From positions 7,936,001 to 8,000,000 of the forward strand of contig NZ_CP028369.1 of assembly GCF_003032475.1 (NCBI RefSeq): 64,000 nucleotides of DNA. The letters are read 5' to 3'. Of this stretch, positions 8,369 to 16,622 are shown piece after piece (positions within the stretch are counted from its first letter, which is position 1; the number at the start of each line of letters is the position of its first letter). The position numbers and the translations under genes were made by a program. The notes under the pieces were generated by a model. It was not told the origin of the DNA and did no database searches. It saw nothing but the letters and a program-made list of their open reading frames with translations. Source of the DNA: Streptomyces sp. P3 (GTDB taxonomy: Bacteria; Actinomycetota; Actinomycetes; Streptomycetales; Streptomycetaceae).

Positions 8369-8408
8369 TCCCCCCGGGGCTCAACCGCTTGAAGCATTCT
8401 GACCGGTT

Positions 8409-8425
8409 CACTACACTGTGTAGTG
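8409..8425. promoter_or_regulatory. Perfect 17-bp palindrome upstream of the NYN gene
   Basis: CACTACAC-T-GTGTAGTG has perfect 8-bp arms with a single central base, in the 239-bp region between the cyclase and the NYN gene. The lower GC here and the lack of a T run argue for a regulator-binding site rather than a terminator. It lies about 117 bp before the NYN start codon; the region between contains GTACTCTCGG but no clear -35/-10 pair. Confidence 0.5.
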
Positions 8426-8542
8426 CCCCCGCTGCTAGCGTCGCTTCTGGAAACAGACCTGTGGCCCCCAGCGGGGTTTTTCCGTGCCCCGGTACTCTCG
8501 GGGCCGTGTGGGGGTCGCGTTCTTTCGCAAGGGGGGCGGAGG

Positions 8543-9226
8543 GTGGGATCGGGTTGCCTGGTTCTGGTCGACGGATGGAACCACTACGTCGCCGCCCTGC
8601 GGTGCTTCGGATACCGGTCCGCCGCCGAGTTCCCGCTTGACCGGCTCGCCCTGCACGTGGCCGCCGAGGCGGGCGCGGACGCCGTCAGCGCAGCTGCCGT
8701 GGTCATGGCCCTGCCGGACCGCAACCGCCCCGACGAGGCACCCGAGTTCCACGCCTGGCGCAAGCGCCTGCGCCGGCTCCGCAACTACGGCGTGCACCAC
8801 GAGTCGGCCCGCTTCAGCTACCACCAGCCGGCGTGCACACGGTGCAGTACGACGTTGGACCGCAAGGTGACGTGCGGGAACTGCGGCGCGTCGAACACCC
8901 CGGCGGGTCGCCGCAAGGAGAAGGGCGCCGACATCAGACTCGCCTCCCTCGCCCTGCGCGGCGCCTGGCAGCAGGAGTACTCCACGCTGATCATCCTGTC
9001 CCAGGACTCCGACTTCGGCCCGATGGTGCAGGAGGTCAAGAAGGTCCACCAGGCGCAGGGCCGGCGCTATGCCCTGTACTCGGCCTTCCCCACCTGCACC
9101 CGCCCGGACCATGAGCACCGGGCCATTCCCGGCACCCGGGAGCTACGGCTGGACGCCGGCGTCTACGGCGCCCTGATCGACCGGCCCAGCGTCCACGTCA
9201 CCGACCGGGGCGCGGGGACGCCCTGA
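8543..9226 (+). CDS. NYN-domain (PIN-like) nuclease with zinc ribbon
   Basis: A 227-residue protein of the NYN RNase superfamily. The N-terminal acidic strand is CLVLVDGWNHY and the second acidic strand is TLIILSQDSDFGPMVQEVKK; between them KEKGADIRLASLAL supplies the usual helix with a conserved acid. An inserted zinc ribbon (CTRC...CGNC, about residues 95-114) is likely to bind nucleic acid. I chose GTG 8543 because GGGGGGCGGAGG lies just upstream and the domain begins within ten residues; the open frame extends to 8423 without domain content. Its last 84 bp overlap, antisense, the end of the AAA-HEPN gene. It sits between a putative cyclase defence locus and two NTPases, which suggests RNA cleavage in a stress or defence setting. 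Confidence 0.8.
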   Translation: MGSGCLVLVDGWNHYVAALRCFGYRSAAEFPLDRLALHVAAEAGADAVSAAAVVMALPDRNRPDEAPEFHAWRKRLRRLRNYGVHHESARFSYHQPACTRCSTTLDRKVTCGNCGASNTPAGRRKEKGADIRLASLALRGAWQQEYSTLIILSQDSDFGPMVQEVKKVHQAQGRRYALYSAFPTCTRPDHEHRAIPGTRELRLDAGVYGALIDRPSVHVTDRGAGTP

Positions 9227-10807
9227 GGGTGTGGAGGACGGCTCCCCGTCCACCGGCTGCGGCAGCCAGCGCAGCACGTCCCGGCAGTACTCGCGGAACT
9301 GTTCCATGAGCAGGGGGGAGGTGCCGGAGCGCCGGTTGTGCGCCATCGGCGTGCGCACCCGTGCGATGAGCTCCAGCCTCTCCTGCCAGTCACCCCTGGA
9401 GCGGCCGAGGACGGGCCGCAGTTGCTCCCAGTGCATCATGATGACGGCCAGCAGGTCCTGCGGGTAGGCGTAGTCGAGCGGGCTCTCGTCCGAAGCGAGC
9501 TCCCCGAACCCCCGTCGCACCCGCTCCTGCCGGTTCTCGCACTGCTCGATCAGCCGCTTCTGGCACTCCCTGAGCTTGACCAGCCACAGGTCGCCGTAGG
9601 CGGCCCGCAGCGCGGTGGTCAGGCCGGCCCGCAGACCGGTCTCCGTCGCCTGCCACAACGACCAGTCGTCCGACTTGCGCTCCAGCAGCCCGAGATACTC
9701 CTGGAAGCTCTCCGAGAACCCCTCCCAGCCGTCGGTGGTCGGACGGATGATGCCCTCCCTGGCCAGCCGCTCGGCGTCCTGCGGCTGTGCGGTCTCCTGG
9801 GGTCCGAAGAGGATTTCCAGCAGGGTGGTGAGCCGGTTCTCGTCGCGCAGCAGTTCCAGCATCTGCTCGTGGTGGCGGACCGTCAGGTGACTGCACGTCG
9901 CGACGGCCTCGCCGAGGTGGTGCGGAAGGTCGGCGGGTGACGGAACCCCGTGCACCGCCCACCGGTCGTGCAGCACGGACAGCAGCGCCGATGCCAGAAA
10001 CGGCTGGCCCCCGGCCTCCCGGGCCAGCCAGGCCAGCAGCGGCTGTCCCAGATCGGTGTCGATGTGCGGTGATCTCGCGATCAGCGCCGCGAGTTCCCGG
10101 GCGTCGAAGCATCCCAGGGTCACCGGGAGCCCGAAGATCTGCGGGAAGGTGGACAACTCCGGCGTCGACCGCATGACGATCTCCGTCAGGTCCCGCCGGG
10201 ACGTGGTGATGAGGGCGACGCGTACATCCGGCTCGTAGGCGAGGGCGCGGAGGAACTCGTAGGGAGCGGAGCGCCGGAAGACGTTCCGGGCGGCGTCGAA
10301 CTCGTCCAGCACGGCCACCACCTGGTACCGGAGCCACCGGAGCTGACGCATGTAGGTGCGCATCCGCATGCGCATGTCGTCCCAGGACCCCGCCGCGGAC
10401 AGGGACTCGTACAGGACCTCCAGCCGGTCGGCGTGCAGGTCGCGGTCGGACATCCAGGTCCGGACGGCGTAGGCGAGTTCCCGGAAGAGTGACTGCTCCG
10501 AATCGCACCCGCTGACCGTGATCCACACCGGCACGAAGGTCAGGCCCCGGACGCTGCGGCCCGTGGCGAGCTGGTCGTGGACGTGCCGGGCGAGGCTGGA
10601 CTTCCCGACCCGGGGCGGTCCGACGATCGACACCGAAGCCGTCTCCAGCGAGGTGAACGTCCGGTTGCGGATTGAGCTGAACGCCGTCGTACGGCCGACG
10701 AACTCCGGTCCCGCGACGGGCGATCCGTACCCCGCGAAGGGGTTGGTGATCAGGCCCGGGAGGCCGTACGGCTCCGGTGTGTTCACGCCCATCGATGCTG
10801 CAACCAC
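9143..10807 (-). CDS. AAA-type P-loop NTPase with C-terminal HEPN-like domain
   Basis: A 554-residue protein. The N-terminus has NPFAGYGSPVAGPEFVGR, then Walker A GPPRVGKSS (near residue 65), Walker B YQVVAVLDEFD (near 165) and sensor-like VALITTSRRDL, an ORC/STAND-type ATPase core followed by a helical lid to about 320. The C-terminal helical region contains ELIARVRTPMAHNRR, an R-x4-H pattern as in HEPN ribonucleases and the Swt1-type HEPN family. The last 40 residues are low-complexity and are encoded within the antisense overlap with the NYN gene. The GTG at 10807 overlaps the upstream gene by 25 bp, and an ATG at 10792 is an alternative. The overlap implies joint production with the 1519-residue protein. 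Its role is unknown; signal-responsive NTPase with an RNase output is my inference. Confidence 0.72.
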   Translation of the reverse strand: MVAASMGVNTPEPYGLPGLITNPFAGYGSPVAGPEFVGRTTAFSSIRNRTFTSLETASVSIVGPPRVGKSSLARHVHDQLATGRSVRGLTFVPVWITVSGCDSEQSLFRELAYAVRTWMSDRDLHADRLEVLYESLSAAGSWDDMRMRMRTYMRQLRWLRYQVVAVLDEFDAARNVFRRSAPYEFLRALAYEPDVRVALITTSRRDLTEIVMRSTPELSTFPQIFGLPVTLGCFDARELAALIARSPHIDTDLGQPLLAWLAREAGGQPFLASALLSVLHDRWAVHGVPSPADLPHHLGEAVATCSHLTVRHHEQMLELLRDENRLTTLLEILFGPQETAQPQDAERLAREGIIRPTTDGWEGFSESFQEYLGLLERKSDDWSLWQATETGLRAGLTTALRAAYGDLWLVKLRECQKRLIEQCENRQERVRRGFGELASDESPLDYAYPQDLLAVIMMHWEQLRPVLGRSRGDWQERLELIARVRTPMAHNRRSGTSPLLMEQFREYCRDVLRWLPQPVDGEPSSTPSGRPRAPVGDVDAGPVDQGAVDAGVQP

Positions 10808-13800
10808 TGGCTGAAGAGTCCGACGCTGATGCGGTAGCGGTTTCCGGAGAGGCGCTGGAGCACTTCTCTGCGTTCCAGGTCCTGGATGACCCGCTCGGCC
10901 TCCGGGTGGGCGTTCGGGTCCCCCACGTGGTACATGGCCCGTCCGACTTCCTTCCTGGTCGCCCTGAGGACGTCCATGACGAGCTCGCCGCTGATGTCGG
11001 TGACCTCGCTGTCGCCGGGGGTGAGCAGGTTGTCGAACTCGTTCTCACCGAGGGCCACGATGAGCCGGTCCGCGACGACCTCGACGTCCGCGGGCCCGAT
11101 GGCCGGCCCGCGCACGTCGTCGCTGTTCATGTAGAGCACGAGCTCGTGACAGAACAACTGGATGTAGTACGGGCTCCGGCCGGTGAGTTCGAGAATGCGG
11201 TCCACGGCGTTGCCCCGGTACCGGCTGGCTCCGTCGGGAAGCCGGATCGGGTCCTCGATGAGGTTGCACGCATAGGAGCGTTCCAGATACGACACCCGAG
11301 CCTCGGTGGCCACCTGGAACTCGTTCGGGAACTCCTGGATGAAGCGCGGCATCAGATCGTTGCCCACCAGGACGCAGCGGAAGAACCCCCTTTCGAGCAT
11401 GGCCTTCCAGCCCTTCATGAAGCTCTCGGGCAGGCTTCCGCTGCGGATTTCCTTGTGCACCATGCTGAACTCGTCGATCAGCAGCACCAGATGGCCGTCC
11501 GTGAGGGGCGGGGTCGCTCTCAGCCAGGCGAGCAGGCGACGCATGTACTCGATGAACTTCTGCTGGGGGGCGAGCCGGATCTGTTCCAGACTGGGCTCGG
11601 GCAGCGGATCGGTCTCCCAGCCCTTTTCCACGACCAGATTGCTGATCGACCAGTGGAAGTCGTCGCCGATGCGGTAGAGGAAGTCGGCGAAGGAGATGTC
11701 GCCCGCCAGATCCTGGATGCTGAAGCTCACGGCGAGACTCGGCAGCGTCAGTTTCTCCCGGAGGTGGAAGAGCACCGACGACTTCCCCGCACGCTTCTGT
11801 CCGTAGACGATCACGCTTCCCCGGTGGGGGCCCGTCACCGTCTCCGCCAGATTGGCGATCAGCGGGTCGCGGCCCATGAACATGGCCGGGTTCTCCACCG
11901 GCAGACCCGCGCTGTACGGGTTGGGGATCTCGGTCCACTTGGTGTCGGTGTGCAGCCGGATCGACTTCGGCTCCACCTCGGCCTCGACCCGGCGCTGCGA
12001 GCGCAACGTGAATCCGATCCGGCTGACCAGGGTGATGAGTTCCTGTTCGATGGTGGGCTTCCCCGCGACCAGGGAGATCTGGCAGGTCTTCGACTCACCG
12101 GCCCCGATGGACTCGGCCACCGCGATCGTGGCCTCCGTGGCCGTGTAGTCGGCGCTGGGCAGGACGGTCAGCACGACATTGCTGACCGGGCTCGCCCCCG
12201 GCTCGTTGGACACCTGCAGCTGGACGTCCACCCGGCCCCCGCTGGGCAGATACCGGTCGACGACCAGTTCCACCTTGAGGTTCTCCGGCTCGACACTCTT
12301 CTGGTACGCCTCGAAGTGCTTTCTGAGCTCCATGTCCAGCGCGCACAGGTAGGGGTGCAGGATCTGGAGCGACAGCGCTGTCGGGGCGCTCTCGTACTCC
12401 TCGACATGGGCGCGGATGGTCCTGCTCGTGCCGCCGAAAAGCCGCTCCCGTTCGACGTACACGCTCTGCCGGACGTACTGGCGCAGCTCCGTGACGACCG
12501 AACGGCAGTGCTCGATGCGGGCCCGGTCGGTCGCCGAAGCCAGACCGATCACTTCCTCGGCGATCCGGTCCAGCTCCGTGGTGTGCCGGTCCAGGGCCGT
12601 CAGGGCCGGCATCGTCTCGGCCAACACGCTTATCTGGTGGTAGACGTTGCGGCGGTGGACGTCCTCCTTCGCCGCCGCGAGCCACGCCTGCGTGAAGCTC
12701 GACTCGTCGGTCACGGTGACGTCGTCGTCGAGGTGGTCCGTCAGCGCCTTCTGGAAGATCTCGCGGGTGGTCCGGTCCGCCCAGACCCGCCTGATCAGCC
12801 GGGTGACCGTCTCGCCGACCGTCGGGAGCGCGAGCAGCGTCACCAGGACCATCCGGGTCAGGTGCTTCTCGGCCATCACGAGGGCCAACGCCTTCTCCAG
12901 GGACGGCAACCGGCTCATGTCGAGCAGTTGCACGCCGCTGTGCGTGAACGACATCACCAACTGCCGGAGTTTGACGTCGACCAGGTCGTCCCAGTCGCTC
13001 TTGACGCTCACCGACTCCAGGTAGTACGTCCGGATGACGTCCGGGTTGCCCTTCGCCTCGATGGCACACGCGTCCCCCATCGCGGCCGCGAAGTAGCGCA
13101 GCCGGCTGCGGAACCGGTCGTCCGTACTCCCGAGGTCGCGCATGATCCGGGCGGCCGAGAGGTTGTAGTCGGCACGCTCGCGGGGGAAGTTGCTGTTGAG
13201 GCGCCCCTTGGCGCGCCCCGAGACCAGGTCGTCCAGGCGTTTGATGTCGTCTTCGGTGAACGTCCGCTTGGCCACCTTCTCCGCCCGCACGCCCCGGTAC
13301 TCGCAGCGGTCGAGATGGAAGGTCAGCAGGGGACTGAGATGGGACGTGGCCGCGTACTGGAGCTGCACCACGGCATCCACTTTGGAGTAGACGTTCGTCT
13401 CCATGGCCTGGATGAGCTGGTCCAGGGCCGCACGCAGGGGCAACTGGTGCGGGTCGCGCTGGAGTTCGGCCTCCAGCAGCTTCCTCGCCTCCTGGTACTG
13501 GAACGTCTTGAGCAGCGCCATGGCGATCCGGCCCACCAGCCGCACCCGCTCGTCGCCGGCGGCGGGACCCCGGCCGAGCATGACGCGCAACTCGGCCAGC
13601 GCCTCCTCCCACCGTCCGGCGTGCTCCAGGATGGTGCTGCGCTGCTGGGACCAGTTCCAGAGTTCGGCGTCCGTCACGAACAGGTCTCTGTGCTCCTGGA
13701 GGAGCGCCAGGGCCTCGTCGCGGCTCTGCAGGCGGGTCGACAGCAGGTTCACGAGCCTGCGCACCGCGCGGGAACGATGGTCTCCCTGCTCGATGGCCTG

Positions 13801-15342
13801 CTGGAAATAGCGCTTCGCGGCCGGGTAGTCCTTGCGGCGCTGCGCGGCCTCGGCGCGGGCGAAGGGGCCCTTGTCCTGCTGGGCGCCGTTGTGCGGCTGC
13901 TGGTGCACGGTGGCTGCCGTGGAGGCCGGGACGGAGGGGCTCTGGGCGCCGACGGCTTGGGAGAGGTATTTCTCCGCACCCCAGGTCAGGGAGTGACGGG
14001 GCGCGAGGGACTTCAGCGCGGTGAGCGCCTGCCGGGCCGCGGTCAGGTCCCCGCGGTCGGCGCAGGCGCGGACCTTGTCCGACAGGGTGCGCACCTGTGC
14101 GTCGTCGGGTCCCGGCGTTCGGACCTGCGGGTCCGGTGCGGGCGCGGCGAGCGGAACCCGGGACGCCGGGGCGGGCGCGGCCGGCGGCGCGACCCGGGAC
14201 ACCGCCGGGGCGGGCGCGGCCGACGGCGGAACGTGCGGTGCGCGGACGGCCGGCGCGGGGACCGGACGCGGTGGGGCGGACGCCACCGTACGCGGTCCCG
14301 GACGCGAGGCCGGGGGCACGGGCGCCGGCCTCGCGGGCCTCACGGGGGCGGCCGGAGCGGGCTGCGGGTGCAGCCTGGCGGCGACCACGGCGAACGCGTC
14401 GGCGGACGCGCCGGGTGAGTTCCAGTCGTCGACCGGGAACCCGGTCAGTCCGTCCCGCGGGGCGCACAGCAGGCCGCCGTGCAGGACGCTCAGCCGGGCC
14501 GGGCCGGGCTCCCAGCCGGCGGCGTCCAGGACGAGACCGGCGAGTTCGGCCGCGCCCACGCCGTCGACGAGCACGCAGGCGACGAGCGCGGTCAGGGCCG
14601 GGTCGTCCGCGGGGGCGTCCTGGTCGACGCAGTTGCGCAGGGTGGTGGCGTAGGCGAGTTCACCGGCGTGCCGCTGGGCCACCGCCAGATCGAAGCAGGA
14701 GGAACTGTCGTTCAGGGCGTCGGCGGCGTCCGCGAACAGCTCGAGTGCCCTGCCCCGTTCGCCGAGCAGCCAGACCATCCGTCCCGCGATCTGCAGGCAG
14801 TCGGCGGCGTTGAAGCTGTCCGCGACTCTGCGCAGGCGGCCGGCGCACTGCAGGATCTTGGCGGTGTCCCGGACCTTCAGGGCGTAGTTGTAGCTGTTAC
14901 GGATGCTCAGCAGGTCGCGGTTCAACTGCTCGCGGGTCTCGCCGTCCAGGTCGTCGGTGTAGACGGTGAAATCCGGTTCGGCGATGTGCAGCGGGAGGCC
15001 GCGGACCCGCTCTTCCAGCGCCTCCAGGGCGAGCAGGGCGGCGGGCGGGAGCACGACCGGGACGGGGGGAGGCTGCGGAAGCGGCGCCGGGGGCTCCGGT
15101 CGCTGAATTACGGCCGGCGAAGGGCCGGTCGGCTCGTCGCCGGCCGAGACGGGCCCCAGCGAGCGTCGTTCGACCAACTGGATGGCTTCCGCCTCCAGGA
15201 TGATCTCCGCGTCCGCGGTGCGGATGACGAGGCAGTCCTCGTCGATCTCCACGAGCGTTCCTTCAAAGCATTCCCCCGCATGCATGCGCACCCGGATGCT
15301 GCTCCCGGACGACACGCGCGATGTGATCGGCCCAAGGCGCAC
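10783..15342 (-). CDS. Giant LSm-TPR-P-loop NTPase-winged helix protein
   Basis: A 1519-residue protein. Residues about 5-60 (SGSSIRVRMHAGECFEGTLV, then DEDCLVIRTADAEI) have the strand pattern of an LSm/Hfq-type barrel. A Pro/Ala-rich linker surrounds two helical repeat regions (about 100-330 and 415-640), which look like TPRs. A long helical middle section follows. About 1030-1110 is a beta-sandwich of the CARDB/APHP type (VDVQLQVSNEPGASPVSNVV). Then comes a P-loop NTPase with FMGRDPLI, Walker A VIVYGQKRAGKSS (about 1180) and Walker B LVLLIDEFSMVH (about 1288). The C-terminus is a winged helix (ERVIQDLERREVLQRL). It is translationally overlapped with the AAA-HEPN gene by 25 bp. The domain set suggests a large signal-sensing scaffold with RNA contacts. 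The function is unknown. Confidence 0.75.
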   Translation of the reverse strand: MRLGPITSRVSSGSSIRVRMHAGECFEGTLVEIDEDCLVIRTADAEIILEAEAIQLVERRSLGPVSAGDEPTGPSPAVIQRPEPPAPLPQPPPVPVVLPPAALLALEALEERVRGLPLHIAEPDFTVYTDDLDGETREQLNRDLLSIRNSYNYALKVRDTAKILQCAGRLRRVADSFNAADCLQIAGRMVWLLGERGRALELFADAADALNDSSSCFDLAVAQRHAGELAYATTLRNCVDQDAPADDPALTALVACVLVDGVGAAELAGLVLDAAGWEPGPARLSVLHGGLLCAPRDGLTGFPVDDWNSPGASADAFAVVAARLHPQPAPAAPVRPARPAPVPPASRPGPRTVASAPPRPVPAPAVRAPHVPPSAAPAPAVSRVAPPAAPAPASRVPLAAPAPDPQVRTPGPDDAQVRTLSDKVRACADRGDLTAARQALTALKSLAPRHSLTWGAEKYLSQAVGAQSPSVPASTAATVHQQPHNGAQQDKGPFARAEAAQRRKDYPAAKRYFQQAIEQGDHRSRAVRRLVNLLSTRLQSRDEALALLQEHRDLFVTDAELWNWSQQRSTILEHAGRWEEALAELRVMLGRGPAAGDERVRLVGRIAMALLKTFQYQEARKLLEAELQRDPHQLPLRAALDQLIQAMETNVYSKVDAVVQLQYAATSHLSPLLTFHLDRCEYRGVRAEKVAKRTFTEDDIKRLDDLVSGRAKGRLNSNFPRERADYNLSAARIMRDLGSTDDRFRSRLRYFAAAMGDACAIEAKGNPDVIRTYYLESVSVKSDWDDLVDVKLRQLVMSFTHSGVQLLDMSRLPSLEKALALVMAEKHLTRMVLVTLLALPTVGETVTRLIRRVWADRTTREIFQKALTDHLDDDVTVTDESSFTQAWLAAAKEDVHRRNVYHQISVLAETMPALTALDRHTTELDRIAEEVIGLASATDRARIEHCRSVVTELRQYVRQSVYVERERLFGGTSRTIRAHVEEYESAPTALSLQILHPYLCALDMELRKHFEAYQKSVEPENLKVELVVDRYLPSGGRVDVQLQVSNEPGASPVSNVVLTVLPSADYTATEATIAVAESIGAGESKTCQISLVAGKPTIEQELITLVSRIGFTLRSQRRVEAEVEPKSIRLHTDTKWTEIPNPYSAGLPVENPAMFMGRDPLIANLAETVTGPHRGSVIVYGQKRAGKSSVLFHLREKLTLPSLAVSFSIQDLAGDISFADFLYRIGDDFHWSISNLVVEKGWETDPLPEPSLEQIRLAPQQKFIEYMRRLLAWLRATPPLTDGHLVLLIDEFSMVHKEIRSGSLPESFMKGWKAMLERGFFRCVLVGNDLMPRFIQEFPNEFQVATEARVSYLERSYACNLIEDPIRLPDGASRYRGNAVDRILELTGRSPYYIQLFCHELVLYMNSDDVRGPAIGPADVEVVADRLIVALGENEFDNLLTPGDSEVTDISGELVMDVLRATRKEVGRAMYHVGDPNAHPEAERVIQDLERREVLQRLSGNRYRISVGLFSQWLQHRWA

Positions 15343-15421
15343 ATTCCGACTGTACCCCCGCCCCCGCCGTTCGGGTGAGAGATCGTCAGAACCTTGCTCC
15401 GCCGACCGGGAAGTCGTCGTT

Positions 15422-15457
15422 CAGAGGCCGTATCGGAACACTTCGACACGGCCTCTG
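15422..15457 (-). terminator. Terminator hairpin after the ferric-type ABC operon
   Basis: A 14-bp stem with one mismatch (15422-15435 with 15444-15457) and an 8-nt loop lies 35 bp past the stop codon of the leftward ABC ATPase gene. On the plus strand it is followed by GTTTTC, so it may act in both directions. Its core CAGAGGCCGT is shared with the tRNA-Pro terminator. Confidence 0.6.
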
Positions 15458-15491
15458 CGTGTTTTCCGTCGGTGCGCGCGGACGAAGACCC

Positions 15492-16622
15492 CTAGCTCTG
15501 GGTGAGCAGGTAGGCCCGGTCCGGGTCGAGGACGACGTCGACGTTGGTGCCCTCCGTCAGGGCCTCGCGCGGGTCGACGCCCGGTTCGGTGACGGTGATG
15601 GTGCCGCCGGTCGTCTCCACCTCGTAGTCGGTGGTCGGGCCGTGGAAGGTGGAGCGCAGGACCGCGCCGATCCCGGCGCCGCCGTCGGTGACGGCGGACA
15701 GCCTGACGGTCTCCGGACGCACCATCAGATACGTGTCGCTCGCGCCGGCCGTCACCTTGGGGTGCGCGGCGACGGTGAGCCGGCGGCCGAGCACGCTCAC
15801 CGTCGCCCGGCCCTCGGCGACGCTCTCGGGAGCCGCCTCGAGGAAGTTGGCGCGGCCGATGAAGTCGGCGACGAAGACACTGGCCGGCCTCGCGTAGATC
15901 TCGCCCGGCGTCGCCGCCTGCTCCACTCTTCCCTTGTTCATCACCACGATCCGGTCGGACATGCTCATCGCCTCGTCCTGGTCGTGGGTGACGTAGAGGC
16001 TGGTGATGCCGAACATCTTCTGGATGCGCCGGATCTCCGCCCGCATCGCGTCGCGCAGTTTGGCGTCCAGGTTGGACAGCGGCTCGTCGAACAGCAGCAC
16101 CTTGGGCTGCACCACCAGGGCGCGGGCCAGCGCGACGCGCTGCTGCTGGCCGCCGGACAGCTCGTGCGGGCTGCGGTCCTCCAGACCGACCAGGTTCATG
16201 CTGGTGACGGCCATCCGCATGCTGGTGGCGATGTCGTCGCGGGACCGGCGCTGCAGCCGCATCCCGTAGGCGATGTTCTCCGCCACGGTCATGTGCGGGA
16301 ACAGCGCGTAGCTCTGGAACACCATCGCCATGGGCCTGCGCTGCGGGGGCATCGCGTCGATGGCCCCGCCGTCGAGCAGGATGCTGCCGCTGGAGGACTC
16401 CTCGAAACCGGCCACCATCCGCAAGGTGGTGGTCTTGCCGCAGCCGGACGGTCCGAGCAGGGTGATGAACTCTCCGGGCTCGACATCGAGACAGACGCTG
16501 TCGACGGCGGTCACCGTGCCGGAGCGGCCGGTGAACCGCTTGGTCAGGGCGTCGAGCCGCAGGTGTCCGCTGTCGGCCTCGCGCACGGGCGCGGGGTGGA
16601 GTTCGGGCGCGGCGGCGGTCAT
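15492..16622 (-). CDS. ABC importer ATPase, ferric/2-aminoethylphosphonate/spermidine type
   Basis: A 376-residue ATPase powering uptake through the adjacent fused permease. It shows Walker A LLGPSGCGKTTTLRM, Q-loop FQSYALFPHMTV, signature LSGGQQQRVALARAL, Walker B VLLFDEPLSNLDAKLR and switch His VTHDQDEAM. After residue about 240 it has the TOBE regulatory extension typical of the FbpC/PotA class. The start ATG overlaps the permease stop as ATGA (16619-16622). It is the last gene of a three-gene operon with terminator at 15422-15457. Substrate is inferred from the binding protein rather than from this gene. Confidence 0.92.
   Translation of the reverse strand: MTAAAPELHPAPVREADSGHLRLDALTKRFTGRSGTVTAVDSVCLDVEPGEFITLLGPSGCGKTTTLRMVAGFEESSSGSILLDGGAIDAMPPQRRPMAMVFQSYALFPHMTVAENIAYGMRLQRRSRDDIATSMRMAVTSMNLVGLEDRSPHELSGGQQQRVALARALVVQPKVLLFDEPLSNLDAKLRDAMRAEIRRIQKMFGITSLYVTHDQDEAMSMSDRIVVMNKGRVEQAATPGEIYARPASVFVADFIGRANFLEAAPESVAEGRATVSVLGRRLTVAAHPKVTAGASDTYLMVRPETVRLSAVTDGGAGIGAVLRSTFHGPTTDYEVETTGGTITVTEPGVDPREALTEGTNVDVVLDPDRAYLLTQS

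Noticed and set aside
10777..14418. A 1213-codon open frame on the plus strand inside the giant LSm-NTPase gene
   Set aside because: It is an antisense shadow caused by high GC. Its product is a low-complexity Leu/Arg/Glu/Val mix without domains, whereas the minus strand encodes clear Walker motifs.
2711..15431. Firm call of an integrated mobile element at tRNA-Pro
   Set aside because: The flanking repeat is imperfect, lies outside the tRNA itself, and no integrase, excisionase or transfer gene is present.
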